From Ctenosaura bakeri (taxonomy: Eukaryota > Chordata > Lepidosauria > Squamata > Iguanidae), in NCBI GenBank assembly GCA_948474755.1, contig CAOLHI010000964.1:399001-463000 (forward strand): DNA of 64,000 nucleotides. The letters are read 5' to 3'. The translations under genes were made by a program, and so were the position numbers. Positions 31,929 to 42,737 of this stretch are shown one piece after another. Each line of letters opens with the position of its first letter. The stretch's first letter is position 1. A model generated the notes under the pieces. It worked only from the letters and a program-made list of their open reading frames with translations. It was not told the DNA's origin and did not search any database.

Positions 31929-32077
31929 TGGGGGACCTTCCCACTTGTGGTTACTCAGGAGTAATGGGAAGAAGGACTGCATCTGGGAGCGCAGCTCCGA
32001 CAGGGAAGATAAATCTCTGGCTGATCTCAGGTTCCAATTATGCCTGCTTTTCCCTAGGTTGCATCTTGCTTACAGAA

Positions 32078-32812
32078 ATATAGGATGGGGGACACGTGGC
32101 TGGATAGCAGTACGTGTGAAAGGGATCTAGGAGTCTTCATAGACCACAAGCTGAACATGAGCCAGCAGTGTAATGCGGCAGCCAAGAAAGCCAATGCAAT
32201 TCTCGGCTGCATCCATAGGAGTCTGGTGTCTAGATCGAGGGAGGTACTGGTACCACTCTACTCTGCTTTGGTTAGACCCCGTCTTGAATACTGTGTCCAG
32301 TTCTGGGTACCCCAATTCAAGAGGCATATTGACAAGCTGGAGCAAGTCCAGAGGAGGGCAACCAAAATGGTGAGGGGCCTGGAAGCCATGAAGCCCTATG
32401 AGGATAGACTTAGAGAGCTGGGGATGTTTAGTCCGCAGAAGAGAAGGTTAAGAGGGGACCTGAGAGCCACATTTAAATATTTGAAGGGATGCCATGGAGA
32501 GGAAGGAGAGGGCTTGTTTTCTGCTGCTCCAGAGACCAGGACAAGGAGCAATGGATTCAGGCTGCAGGAAAGGAGATTCCACCTGAACCTCAGGAAAAAC
32601 TTCCTGACGGTCAGGGCTGTCCGGCAGTGGAATCTGCTGCCTCGAAGTGTGGTGGAGTCTCCTTCCTTCCTTGGAGGTTTTTAAGCAGAGACTGGATGGC
32701 CATCTGTCCAAAGGAGTGCTTTGAGGGTGTTCCTGCATGGCAGGGGGTTGGACTGGATGGCCCCTGGGGTCTCCTCCAACTCTACATTTCTATGATTCTA
32801 TGATTCCAAGAT
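32078..32812 (+). mobile_element. CR1 LINE, 3' 735 bp, best-preserved sense copy
   Basis: A 199-codon frame (32,085-32,684) spans the ORF2 C-terminus: [59 protein letters not shown] and RRFHLNLRKNFLTVRAVRQW. It ends with TTTCTATGATTCTATGATT. 5'-truncated, so not autonomous, but young. Confidence 0.9.
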
Positions 32813-33559
32813 TTGCAACAGAAGCAAAGAGAGGGAAGTCACAGCAGACAAATAAATAACTAGAAAGGCCAAAATTCATAGCAGTGACCCCCTTGAAGCC
32901 AGCACGGGAGGTGAAGAGAACGTAGACCTACACTAGAGTTAGGGAATGGCCCCTGGCTTCATTGCTCCTGAGCATGTGCAGAATGCCTTTCCCCTCGCTT
33001 CCGAAACATTGCAATTAGACTCAGTGCAGATGGGTACAGAGGTTTGTTTTTGTTTTTGAACTGCAAAGGCCAGAATTCTACCAGCCAGCACGCTCCCTGG
33101 CTTAATGGATACCAGTAGTCCAAGCCCAGCATTTGTATCTGCTCTGAGCATGTGCAGAGAGCCTTTCTCCTCACCTGCAGCCAGACCCTACACAGATGGG
33201 AACAGAGATGGGGAAAGTTACCCTTTTGGACCAGTAGCCTGAAAAAGTAACCTCTCCCAAGCTGTGGAACAATAAGAGGAGCTTTGGAGTGGTTGGGATC
33301 AGTCAGATCCCCAAGCCTCTTTTTTCCCCCTTTTTTTTTAAACCCCAGAGCCCAGTTCCTGTGCAATACGAAGTGAATATTTTTTCCTTGTGGAACCCTG
33401 TCCTGAACAAGATTATAGTCCGAGGTCTGGTTGTGGTTGAGCCTACAACTTGTAACGTGGATCACTTTTGCAGAAAGTGGATAGTTTGGATTTTCGTAGG
33501 GGCAGAGAGAGCAATATGAAGATCTGGAATTAAAAAAAAAGAAAGGAGAACTCTGACTT
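32813..33559. other. Intron 1, nothing recognised
   Basis: Two diverged segments (GAGCATGTGCAGAATGCCTT and GAGCATGTGCAGAGAGCCTT at about 32,973 and 33,148) hint at a local direct duplication. Confidence 0.35.
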
Positions 33560-33790
33560 CATCGGTACAGATCTTCCCACCAACTGGTACAGAACAATCA
33601 GATATTTGGGGTAAAAATAAGAATACAGGCATCCCCGGCTTATCTGATGAGGACCAGAGAGAGCATTTTCAGAAAGTGGAACTGGTTGAAAAGCGGAAGC
33701 TTGGCAAGCCTCTGTAATTCCCTCCTGCTCCCTTTAGGAACAAGGCAAGAGAAGGACAGGCAAACCCTCACCTTGGAAGAACGGCACAGT
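33560..33790. repeat. Fold-back family B copy 3
   Basis: CTTCCCACCAACTGG, GGCTTATCTGATGAGG, GAAAGTGGAACTGGTTGAAA, then GCAAGCCTCTGTAATTCCCT and GGAACAAGGCAAGAGAAGGA. One arm is missing. Confidence 0.6.
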
Positions 33791-34430
33791 AGCCCCTAAA
33801 CTTTTGCAAGATCAAACTTTTGCAAGATCAAAAAATTGCAAATAACTCGCCTCGCCCGACCTGAGAGAGAGAGATTGCTCTTCCACCCATTCGCTTGCCT
33901 TTTGCCTGGGCACCCTACCTTCTTTCTCCACACTCGGGCAAAGGGCAAGCAAATGGGAATGGAGGACCCCCATGCACAGAGAAGGAATGTCCGGCAAGCC
34001 TTCCCCGCTTTCTCCCTCTCCCATTTATTTGCCTTTGGAGACAGAGAAAGAAGGCACACAAGTGCTCTCCTCCCCACGTTCTCCCCTTCCCATTTTTGTG
34101 CCTTTTGCCCGGGTGCCACATGCTCTCCTTCCATGCACCCAGGTGAAAAGAAAGTCTGTTTTGAAGTCCCACCCCAGGAAAGTGTTCCCCACTATTTTCA
34201 ATAGTTTGGAGAAATTAAACTTCAGGTCCTTTCTCTAATACAGGGTTGAGAGTGACTTCCGTCTTTCCGGAGCACCCTGGGAAGTATAGTTCAGTGAAGA
34301 AAGGCTAATGAAAAATATTCACAGCCTGATTGGACTACAATTCCCAGGATTCTTCAGGGAGCAGACAAAGGGGGAGCATTAAAATGAAATAAGTGTCTAG
34401 CATACCCCGCTAGCTGTCTCAATATGTCAG
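33791..34430. other. Intron 1, nothing recognised
   Basis: A short GGACTACAATTCCCAGGATT motif is at 34,332. No exon or repeat supported. Confidence 0.35.
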
Positions 34431-34502
34431 GGCCAGTCCCGATTAATCCTCTGCCTTTCCAGTTTTTAAAACTGACCGTAAAACATTTTCTCTTCTTTCC
34501 TG

Positions 34503-34858
34503 GTATTATTCCACTTTCAGTCTCCTGTGCAATTCTGGGATTTGTAGTTTACTGAGGCCCAAGAGCTCTCTGGCTGAGAATTCTAAAGGCCGTTCCTTAA
34601 ACTACAATCCCCAAGATTCCATAGGACGTTGAAAGTGCTATAATAGCAATAGAACAGTGGCCATTTCCGCACTAGCCTGTTATATCGCGATGATTCCACT
34701 TTCAACATCCTCTGGAATCCTGGGGTTTGCAGTTTCGGGAGGGGCCGGCTGGCCCCTCCCGAAACTGCAAACCCCAGGATTCCAGAGGATGTTGCAAGTG
34801 GAATCATCGCGATATAACAGGCTAGTGCGGAAATGGCCAGTGTAGGGTGGAAATGGCC
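34503..34858. mobile_element. Old fold-back family A copy 21 (host of a nested copy)
   Basis: Asymmetric subfamily (GATTTGTAGTTTACTGAGGC in the left arm). Its right end AACAGTGTAGGGTGGAAATG|GCC is split after AGT by copy 22. Confidence 0.85.
34659..34838. mobile_element. Fold-back family A copy 22, nested in copy 21
   Basis: Flanked by AGT at 34,656-34,658 and 34,839-34,841. Removing the element and one AGT restores the host right end. Both arms share the private TATATCGCGATGATTCC and CTCTGG variants. Confidence 0.95.
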
Positions 34859-35130
34859 CCAATTCACTCAGCAAGGGAGAAGAAAAAAAGGGGGGGGAAG
34901 TCTAGCTCTTCCCAGTTGGCTCAGACAGAAGCAACCTGCAGCAGCCTCTCCGAGCTTGTCCGTTCTTCCTCGCTCATAACTTTTGCCGTCTTGGTCACCC
35001 TCTGACTTTGCTTGGCCACATTTGCCCTGATTTTAATTTGCGAAACGTTGGAGGTTAAGGTCTCCGAGTGCAAATATGCGGCACAGAGGGTTTCCACGAA
35101 AAGATGGGAGGGTAGGAGAAAGAAATGACC

Positions 35131-35515
35131 CATCGTAGTCCTGATCTGTTGAGAAATTCTCCTTGCTCCAAAGAAGGATGATTGGTGTGAGCTTAATACA
35201 TGAAAGGGCATGTGCTGGAGAACTTCCGGATAGATCGGGCCCGTGATGACTCCATTCCGCCCCTCACTCAGCCAGCTGTTCCTGGCACTGCTCTCGTCTT
35301 ATCTCCCAAGGCCTTGGTTATCTCCTGTTGGTTTCAACAGCACCCATGCAGGAGAACTTCCCAAAGATTGGACCTACAGTGGGAACGTTCTCCTTGTATC
35401 CCACACAGCCAGCTGTCAGTGGCGGTGCTTTTGTGCATCTCCTGCACATTGCTTCGTTGTTCCAATGCACTGAGCCGTGGCTTGACAGATTGGCCCGTAG
35501 ATGAATTATGACAAG
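35131..35515. other. Intron 1, nothing recognised
   Basis: CAGCCAGCTGT repeats twice (35,270 and 35,406), but no family is recognised. Confidence 0.3.
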
Positions 35516-35694
35516 GGCCATTTCCGCACTAGACTGTTATAGCACCATTATTCCACTTGCAGCATCCTATGGAATCCTGGCGTTTGCAGTTTCGGGAGGG
35601 GCCAGTGACCCCTCCCGAAACTGCAAACCCCAGGATTCCATAGGATGATGCAAGTGGAATAATAGTGTTATAACAGTCTAGTGTGGAAATGGCC
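35516..35694. mobile_element. Fold-back family A copy 23
   Basis: Flanked by AAG at 35,513-35,515 and 35,695-35,697. Centre GGCCAGTGACC. Confidence 0.92.
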
Positions 35695-35811
35695 AAGGTG
35701 GTTAGCGTCTCCACTTCTGACATTCTTGGATTGCCCCTCCTGCTGGGAGCACTGAGAAGCTATCCCTTTCTACCTCCCCTGAGTCCTTTTCTCCCAGACA
35801 TGAATACCTGC

Positions 35812-35997
35812 CCCTGGGGTCCCTTCCAACTCTACATTTCTATGATCCTATGATTCTTTGGAGGCTTTTAAGCAGAGGCTGGACGGCCATCTGTCCAAGG
35901 GAGGGCTTTGAGGGTGTTCCTGCATGGCAGGGGGTTGGACTGGATGGCCCCTGGGGTCCCTTCCAACTCTACATTTCTATGATCCTATGATCCTATG
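35812..35997 (+). mobile_element. Two CR1 3' tails in tandem
   Basis: CCCCTGGGGTCCCTTCCAAC occurs twice (35,812 and 35,949), each running into TTTCTATGATCCTATGAT. The second starts at TCTTTGGAGGCTTTTAAGCA. A tail-to-tail tandem or slippage duplication. Confidence 0.8.
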
Positions 35998-36011
35998 ATC
36001 TTAAAATCCTA

Positions 36012-36197
36012 GGCCACTTCCGCACTATAGTGCTATTATTCCACTTTCAACCTCCCATGGAATCCTGGGGTTTGCAGTTTAGAGAGGGGCCTCCAAGGCC
36101 ATCCTCAAAGGCCTCTCCCTAACCTGCAAACCCCAGGATTCCATAGGCAGTTGAAAGTGGAATAATAGCACTATAACAGTTTAGTGCAGAAATGGCC
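36012..36197. mobile_element. Fold-back family A copy 24
   Basis: CTATAGTGCTATT directly follows the terminal CGCACTA. The GGCCATCCTCAAAGGCC spacer recurs at 51,371 and in related form elsewhere, marking a subfamily. Confidence 0.85.
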
Positions 36198-36905
36198 TAA
36201 GAGTTGGAAGAGACCCCAAGGGCCATCCAGTCCACCCCACTTCTGCCATGAAGGAAGATCCATCAAAGCCCTCCCTTTGGCAGAGGACCATCTAACTTTT
36301 GTTTCAAAACCTACAAAGCCGGAGACTCCACCGCACTTCCATTGAAGCAGCAGCATATTGGCTCTCAATCTGCTCCTACCCTCAGGAAGTTTTTTCTAAT
36401 GTTTAGGTGGAATCTCCTTTCCTGTAGTTTGAAGCCATTGCTCCGTGGCATCCTAGTCTCTGGAGCAATGGAAAACAAGCTTGCCTGGTCCTCCATGTGA
36501 CATCCCTACAAATATTTAAACATGGCATGTCATGTCCCCTCTTAACCTTCTCTTCTCCAGGCTAAACGTCCCCAGCTCCCTCAGGCGTTCCTCACAGGGC
36601 TTAGAATCATAGAAATGTAGAGTTGGAAGAGACCCCAGGGGCCATCCAGTCCAACCCCCTGCCGTGCAGGAACACCCTCAAAGCACTCCCTTGGACAGAT
36701 GGCCATCTAGCCTCTGCTTCATGGTTTCCAGGCCTTTGACCATTTTGGTTGCCCTCCCCTGGACACGTTCCAGCTTGTCCAGATCCTTCCTGAACTGTGG
36801 TGCCCAGAACTGGACACCGGATTCCAAGTGAGGTCTGACCAAAGCAGAAGCGAGTGGGACTATTACTAGACTCCTCTTGATGCAGCCCAGAATCACGTTG
36901 GCTAG
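36198..36905 (-). mobile_element. CR1 LINE fragment with a nested CR1 tail
   Basis: Antisense CR1 ORF2 C-terminus and tail. A second antisense CR1 3' end (36,602-36,720, starting AGAATCATAGAAATGTAGAG) interrupts it between GGGCTT and CATGGTTTCC. Confidence 0.85.
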
Positions 36906-37711
36906 AAGTGCATCCCGCAGGAGTAAGGAAAGCAGATTTAGAGGAAGGGAGCCTGCTTTGTGCAACCTGAATGCGTGGAGTTGTTTGAGGAGTCAAGCAC
37001 ACCTGGCCGCACGGGGAGAAGATGGCATTCAGGTCACTGCAGTCGTGGGACATCCGTGGTCATGCTTCCTCCCCCTTCTTTTTCTCGCTTTCTCTCTGTT
37101 TTCCTCTCTCTCTTTCTCTCTCACGCTCCCTTCTTCCCTTCCTCCCTCTCATTGGACTCTTTATTTAGCAGTGGCTGCCCCTGGGGCGAGTTGCCAGCCC
37201 ATGAAAAATCCTTCTGTCTTAAACTGTAAATGCCAGTTTCCCCAAAACATAAGAGAGGGTGAGAGAGAGAGAGAGAGAGAGAAGGGCTCTCTGCAGTTTG
37301 CCCTGGATTTCAGCTAGGCAGGCATTCCTGGGATTGTTGCATTTTTAATTCCTCCCTCTGTCTCCAGAAATTGGCACCCCATTGGGATTATTCTTCCCAC
37401 TCCTCTCCCTCTCTCCAGCATCTATAGCCTAGAGTTTACTTTAATCCTTACCGTTCTTCTGGTGTTGGGTAGTTTCAGAGGTCACAAGGGCCTGTTTGCA
37501 TGGAGAGGAAAGTAAACAGTAAAAAGGGATATTTTCGTAGTCTCTGAAAAGAGGTGCCTGTCGTTGGAGTTTGGAAAATCTCCCCTCTGATCTTGGGAAT
37601 CTTCCCTTCAGAGCTTGGGAGAGTTACCTTTTTGGACATCAGAATCCCCCAGCCAGCACCAGAAGCTTGCCAAGCTCTGTGACTCCTCCTTGTGGGGCTG
37701 GGCTGTGAAAA
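36906..37711. other. Intron 1, nothing recognised
   Basis: CT-rich 37,060-37,150 and (GA)n at 37,261-37,285. No exon supported. Confidence 0.35.
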
Positions 37712-37936
37712 GAGGCAGTGCAGTGTAGTGGTTTGAGTGCTTCACTAGGACTCTGGGGAGACCAGAGTTTGGATCTCCACTCCGCTGTGGAAACCCACTG
37801 GGGGATCCTGGGCAATTCACACACTCTCAGCCTCGGAGGAAGCCAACGGCAAGCCCTCCCCTGAACAAATCTTGCCAAGAAAACCCTGTGATAGGTTCTC
37901 CATAGGGTCAGAAATGACTCAAAGGCACACAGCGCA
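37712..37936 (+). mobile_element. tRNA-derived SINE
   Basis: GTGTAGTGGTTTGAGTGCTT (box A region), CAGAGTTTGGATCTCCACTC (box B region), then GGAAACCCACTGGGGGATCC and CAGAAATGACTCAAAGGCAC. The best-preserved sense copy of this SINE in the window. Confidence 0.8.
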
Positions 37937-38321
37937 ACCACTGCCACTGGCGAAATGTGTGCCTGCTAAACAAGCTGGACAAAGCAACTTTAACAGCCCC
38001 GTGGAAGGGATGTGGATTCACGCTGGCAGGATCTTCCCAATTTGCTTGGGCAATGCAAGGTCGCTGAGGTCCCTTGTAGGAAGCCACACGTCCCATCTTC
38101 CACACCTTTCCAGACTTCCCACTGGCTTCTTGGCTTTGCCCCAAGAAGCAGAACCGTCTCTGTAGGACACCAACTAAAAAGAGCTCCTAAAGACACAAGC
38201 TCCCTTTAATGCAACGGGCTTCTTTTTTTGTTCAGCCAGACTCCCTCCTTTCCGCTTCCCTCCCCTCCTCTTTAATCATCCTTCATCCTGCTTTCTCCGT
38301 CTTCCTTTCACCGGCATCGTT

Positions 38322-38502
38322 GGCCATTTCCGCACTAGACTGTTATAGCGCGATGATTCCACTTTCAACATCCTTTGGAATCCCGGGGTTTGCAGTTTCG
38401 GGAGGCACCTTTGAGGCCCCTCGTTAAACTGCAAACCCCAGGATTCCATAGGATGTCGAAAGCGGGATCATAGTGCTATAACAGTCTCGTGCGGAAATGG
38501 TT
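38322..38502. mobile_element. Fold-back family A copy 25
   Basis: Left arm TAGCGCGATGATTCC, right arm TCGAAAGCGGGATCATAG, so arms have diverged. The right terminus is altered to GGTTTTT. Confidence 0.85.
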
Positions 38503-38884
38503 TTTGTTACCTAATCGGCAGCAGGTAGAAATTTAAGAGGTGCAGCTTTGCCCATTGCAGCGTGGCTATCCGTGCTGAGAAGAGGCTGCACCTGTTGGAT
38601 GCTCACCCACAGCTCACTTTTTTGAATGTGTGAGCAGAATGTGGCCCTCAGCAGCCCTATGCGGCTTCCCAAAGCTGGCTTTATGGCCCTGGTGCCCCTT
38701 CCCCTAAAGGGGGGAATTGCTTCTCATGGATGCCCCCAGGAACAATAATTCATGCCATCATCATCATCATATCACCACTACCATCATCATCATCATGGGT
38801 TCAACTCTCATGGGTTTGATTATTATTATTATTACTTACTATTTGCCCACCCCTGCCCCCCATAGAAGAAATATGTTCTCTCTT
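38503..38884. other. Intron 1, with (CAT)n
   Basis: CATCATCATCATCAT-type repeats at 38,755-38,796 and a (TTA)n at 38,819-38,840. Nothing else recognised. Confidence 0.4.
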
Positions 38885-39066
38885 GGCCCATTTCCACACT
38901 AGATTGTTATAGCACTATGATTCCACTTTCAACCTCCTATGGAATCCTGGGGTTTGCAGTTTCGGGAGGGGCCGGGTAGCCCCTCCCGAAACTGCAAACC
39001 CCAGGATTCCATAGGAGGTTGAAAGTGGAATCATAGCGCTATAACAATCTAGTACGGAAATGGGCC
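38885..39066. mobile_element. Fold-back family A copy 26
   Basis: Near-perfect palindrome with centre GGCCGGGTAGCC. Terminus extended to GGCCCATTT / AAATGGGCC in both arms. Confidence 0.9.
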
Positions 39067-39261
39067 TGGAATCCCCAGGTCCTTCAATATGCTTCTGTGG
39101 TCTTCTTTTGACCATAGAGTTGGGCTGGAGGACCTAGAGATTCCCAGAGAATTGTTCTCAGGTAAGAAAAATAGCATTCATCATTTTTTTTTATTTTTAT
39201 GCAATTTTTTCCCCCTTTCATGGGGATCTTGTGCCCCAAATCCCTGCAAAAATGGATTATT

Positions 39262-39572
39262 GCTGTGGTTTTATTCAGTTATACCCTGCCCTTTACCCAA
39301 CAATAGGATTCAGGGCACCTAACAACATATTTAAAAGAATACAAATTAAAAACAGTATAAAATGTTCATAAAAGTGTAAATGTAAGATTTTAAAAACAAT
39401 TGCATAATTTATGAGTTTAAAACATTATGCATTAAAAATACCAAAATGTATTAAAAGACTATGCAAACCGTAAAAACAGAAGACACAGTATTAAAAGCCC
39501 AACCATTGTCTGGATAAATATGTTGACTTCATTTGTTTTTTTAATTATGTTTGTTACTATTTATTTATTTAG
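39262..39572. repeat. Dispersed family R3, part 1
   Basis: TTTTATTCAGTTATACCCTG, CCCTTTACCCAACAATAGG, then a run of A-rich TTAAAA units. It is separated from its continuation at 40,406 by the TGGA array. Confidence 0.5.
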
Positions 39573-39575
39573 CGA

Positions 39576-39826
39576 CAGACGGATGGATGGATGGATGGAT
39601 GGATGGATGGATGGATGGATGGATGGATAAATGGATGGATGGATGGAGTGAGTGAGTGAGAGATAGAGAGATGGATGGATGGATGGATGGATGGATGGAG
39701 TGAGAGATAGAGAGATGGATGGATGGATGGATGGATAAATGGATGGATGGATGGATGGATGGAGTGAGTGAGAGATAGAGAGATGGATGGATGGATGGAT
39801 GGATGGATGGATGGATGGATGGATAA

Positions 39827-39858
<32 letters not shown>

Positions 39859-40221
39859 ATGGATGGATGGAGTGAGAGATAGAGAGATGGATGGATGGAT
39901 GGATGGATGGATGGATGGATGGATAGAGTGAGAGATGGATGGATGGATGGATGGATGGATGGATGGATGGATGGATAAATGGACGGATGGATGGGTGGGT
40001 GGATGGGTGGATGGATAGAGTGAGAGATAGAGAGATGGATGGATGGATGGATGGATGGATGGATGGATGGATGGATAAATGGATGGATGGATGGATGGAT
40101 GGATGGATGGATGGATGGATAAATGGATGGATGGATGGATGGATGGATGGATGGATGGATGGATAGATAGAGTGAGAGATAGAGAGATGGATGGATGGAT
40201 GGTTAGAGAGAGATATGGATG

Positions 40222-40267
<46 letters not shown>

Positions 40268-40339
40268 GGGATGGATGGATGGATGGATGGATGGATGGAT
40301 GGATGGATGGATGGATAAATGGATGGATGGATGGGTGGG

Positions 40340-40404
<65 letters not shown>
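39576..40404. repeat. (TGGA)n / (TAGA)n tetranucleotide array with higher-order blocks
   Basis: About 830 bp of GGAT/GATA units interspersed with a recurring GAGTGAGAGATAGAGAGA block, giving a higher-order period of very roughly 60-140 bp. Multiple long frames (337 and 300 codons of Ile/His/Pro/Ser) are artefacts of the tetranucleotide repeat. Confidence 0.95.
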
Positions 40405-40405
<1 letters not shown>

Positions 40406-40408
<3 letters not shown>

Positions 40409-40870
40409 AAAAACCCAACTGTAGTCAGTTTGTAAAAGGCTGAGAACACAAAAAACATTTTGTCCTGCCAAGGAAAGGAGAGCAAGGACGAGGCCATCTG
40501 GGCCTCTCTAGGGAGGGACTTCCAAAGTTTGGGAGCGGCCACCGAGAAGGCCCCGTTTCCCTTGTTGCCACCAAACACACCTGAGTGGGAGGTGGGACAG
40601 AGAGAAGATCCCCATTTGATGATTTTGGAGCTCTGTTGTGCTCATAAAAGGGAGATAAGGTCCTTCAGATAACCTGGGCCCAAGCTGTCTAGGGCTCAAT
40701 AAATCAAAAGCAGCCCCGGAAATGGAGTGGCAGCCAGTGGAGTCGCTGCAGGACAGGAGTTGTGCCAGCCCCGGTTAACAACCCAGTTGCAACTCTTTGG
40801 GCCAACTGAAATTTTTGAGGACTCTTCAAAGGCAGCCCCACGTAGAGCACATTACAGTAATCCAGATGGT
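40406..40870. repeat. Dispersed family R3, part 2
   Basis: GGCTGAGAACACAAAAAACA, AGGGAGGGACTTCCAAAGTT, CGGCCACCGAGAAGGCCCCG, CAGCCAGTGGAGTCGCTGCA and CAGCCCCACGTAGAGCACAT. The longest copy of the family. Confidence 0.55.
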
Positions 40871-40981
40871 CCCCTCCAGTATTCCAAAGGTGTGTTTAAA
40901 TATTTATATCCCACCCTATATTGTCTCAATGAAACCCAGTGCAGTTGTGCTGAGCATTGGACCAGAATTCTGAGAGACCAG

Positions 40982-41174
40982 GGCCATTTCCACACTGGAC
41001 TGTTACAGTGCTATGATTCCACTTTCAACCTCCTATGGAATCCTGGCCTTTGCAATTTAGGGAGGGGCCTTAAAGGCCATCTGCAAAGGCCTTCCCTAAA
41101 CTGCAAACCCCAGGATTCCATAGGATATTGAAAGTGGAATGATAGCACTATAACAGTCTAGTGCAGGAATGGCC
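40982..41174. mobile_element. Fold-back family A copy 27
   Basis: Spacer AAAGGCCATCTGCAAAGGCC between the arms. It lies 3.2 kb upstream of the cassette exon. Confidence 0.85.
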
Positions 41175-42735
41175 CGTGCCTTTAGGAGAGCGTTTCCAAG
41201 CTCTGAGGAGAGCCTTCCTCAACTCTTCAGGGAGATGTTCCAAGCCCTGGAGACTGGCTTTCTGATCTCTGAGGAGAGATTTTCCAAAACCTGAGGAGAG
41301 TCTTTTTAACCTCTGAGCGGAGACTTCAAGCCCTGAGGGAGAGTCTTCCTAATCTCTGAGGGGAGATTTCCAAGACCCAAGGAGAATCTTTTCACCCTCT
41401 GAAGGAGACTTTCCAAGTTCTGAGGAGAGGCTGTTTGAGGAGAGATCTTGCAGGACCTGAGGAGAGTCTTCTTAACCTCTGAGGGGAGACTTGCCAAGCC
41501 CTGAGGGGAGGCTTCCTAATCTCTGGGGATGGAGGAGAGAGTTTCCAAAACTTTCTAGACTCTGAGGGCACAGTTCCCAAACCTTGAGGAGACTTGCTAA
41601 GCTGTAAGAGAAGATGGTGAGACTTACTAGGCCTTCTCAGCTCTCAAGGAGAGACCTTCCAAGCCCTGAGGAGAGGCTTCCTAAGTTTTGAAGGGACATC
41701 TTCCAAAGCTTCCTGGGCACGGAGAGGAGACCTTCCAAGCCTGAGGAGAGGCTTCCTGAGCTCTGGGGATGGGGAGAGACTTTCCAAAGATTTCTAGGCT
41801 CTGGGGGAAGTCTTACCATCCCCAAGGAGAGGCTTTCTGAGCTCTGGGAGAAGATGTTCTAAGCCCTGAGGGTGAGACTTACTAAGCCCTGGGAGAAAGC
41901 TGAAGGGGAGACCTTCCAAGCTCTGAGGAGAGGCTTCCTGGACTCTGGGGATGGAGCAGAGACTTTCCATAGCTTTCTAGGCTCTGAGGCAGACTTTCCA
42001 ACCCCGAGGAGAGGCTTTCTGAGCTCTGGGAGAAGATGTTCTAAGCCCTGAAGGTGAGACTTAACTAAACCCTGAGAGAAGCTTTCTCAGGTCTGGAGGG
42101 GAGACCTTCCAAGCCTGAGGAGAGGCTTCCTGAGCTCTGGGGATGGGGGAGAGACTTTCCAAAGATTTCTAGGCTCCGGGGGAAGACTTACCATCCCCAA
42201 GGAGATGCTTTCTGAGCTCTGGGAGAAGATGTTCTAAGCCGTGAGGGTGAGACTTACTAAGCCCTGGGAGAAAGCTGAAGGGGAGACCTTCCAGGCTCCG
42301 AGGAGAGGCTTCCTAAGTTTTGAAGGGACATTTTCCAAAGCTTTCTAGGCTCTGAAGGGGGACTTTCCAAGCCCTGAGGAGAGGCTTCCTGAACTCTGGG
42401 GATGGAGCAGAGACTTTCCATAGCTTTCTAGGCTCTGAGGGAGATTTCCAACCCCGAGGAGAGGCTTTCTGAGCTCCAAGAGAAGATGTTCTAAGCCCTG
42501 AAGGTGAGACTTAACTAAACCCTGAGAGAAGCTTTCTCAGGTCTGGAGGGGAGACCTTCCAAGCTTTGAGGAGAGGCTTTCTAAATTTTGAAGGGACATT
42601 TCCCAGAGTTTTCTAGGCTCTGAAAGGGAGACTTTCAAAGCCCTGAGGAGAGGCTGTTTAACCTCTGAAGGAAAGTTTTCTGAGGGGAGCCTCTGCAAGT
42701 CGTGAGGGGAGACTTTCCACGTGGAAGGGAGACAC
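41175..42735. repeat. Complex degenerate tandem array, 1.56 kb
   Basis: Built from short units such as GACTTTCCAAGCCCTGAGGA, GAGGCTTCCTGAGCTCTGGG. Higher-order blocks alternate: AAGATGTTCTAAGCC occurs at about 41,851, 42,031, 42,226 and 42,483, with the first and third sharing one continuation (AAAGCTGAAGGGGAG) and the second and fourth another (GCTTTCTCAGGTCTGGAGGG). The left part is more decayed. Confidence 0.85.
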
Positions 42736-42737
42736 CA

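Larger units (their letters stand above)
34430..35130 (+). repeat. Dispersed family D copy, interrupted by fold-backs
   Basis: CCCGATTAATCCTCTGCCTT at 34,438 and CTTCCCAGTTGGCTCAGAC / GCAACCTGCAGCAGCCTCTC at 34,908 onward follow the family order. Family A elements occupy 34,503-34,858. Confidence 0.5.

Noticed and set aside
32085..32684. 199-codon frame with reverse-transcriptase-like C-terminal sequence as a possible gene
   Set aside because: It is the C-terminal part of CR1 ORF2 in a 5'-truncated LINE and is listed as a mobile element, not a host gene.
39565..40578. Long Ile/His/Pro/Ser-rich frames of 337 and 300 codons
   Set aside because: Products of the (TGGA)n/(TAGA)n array; overlapping frames on both strands are equally open.
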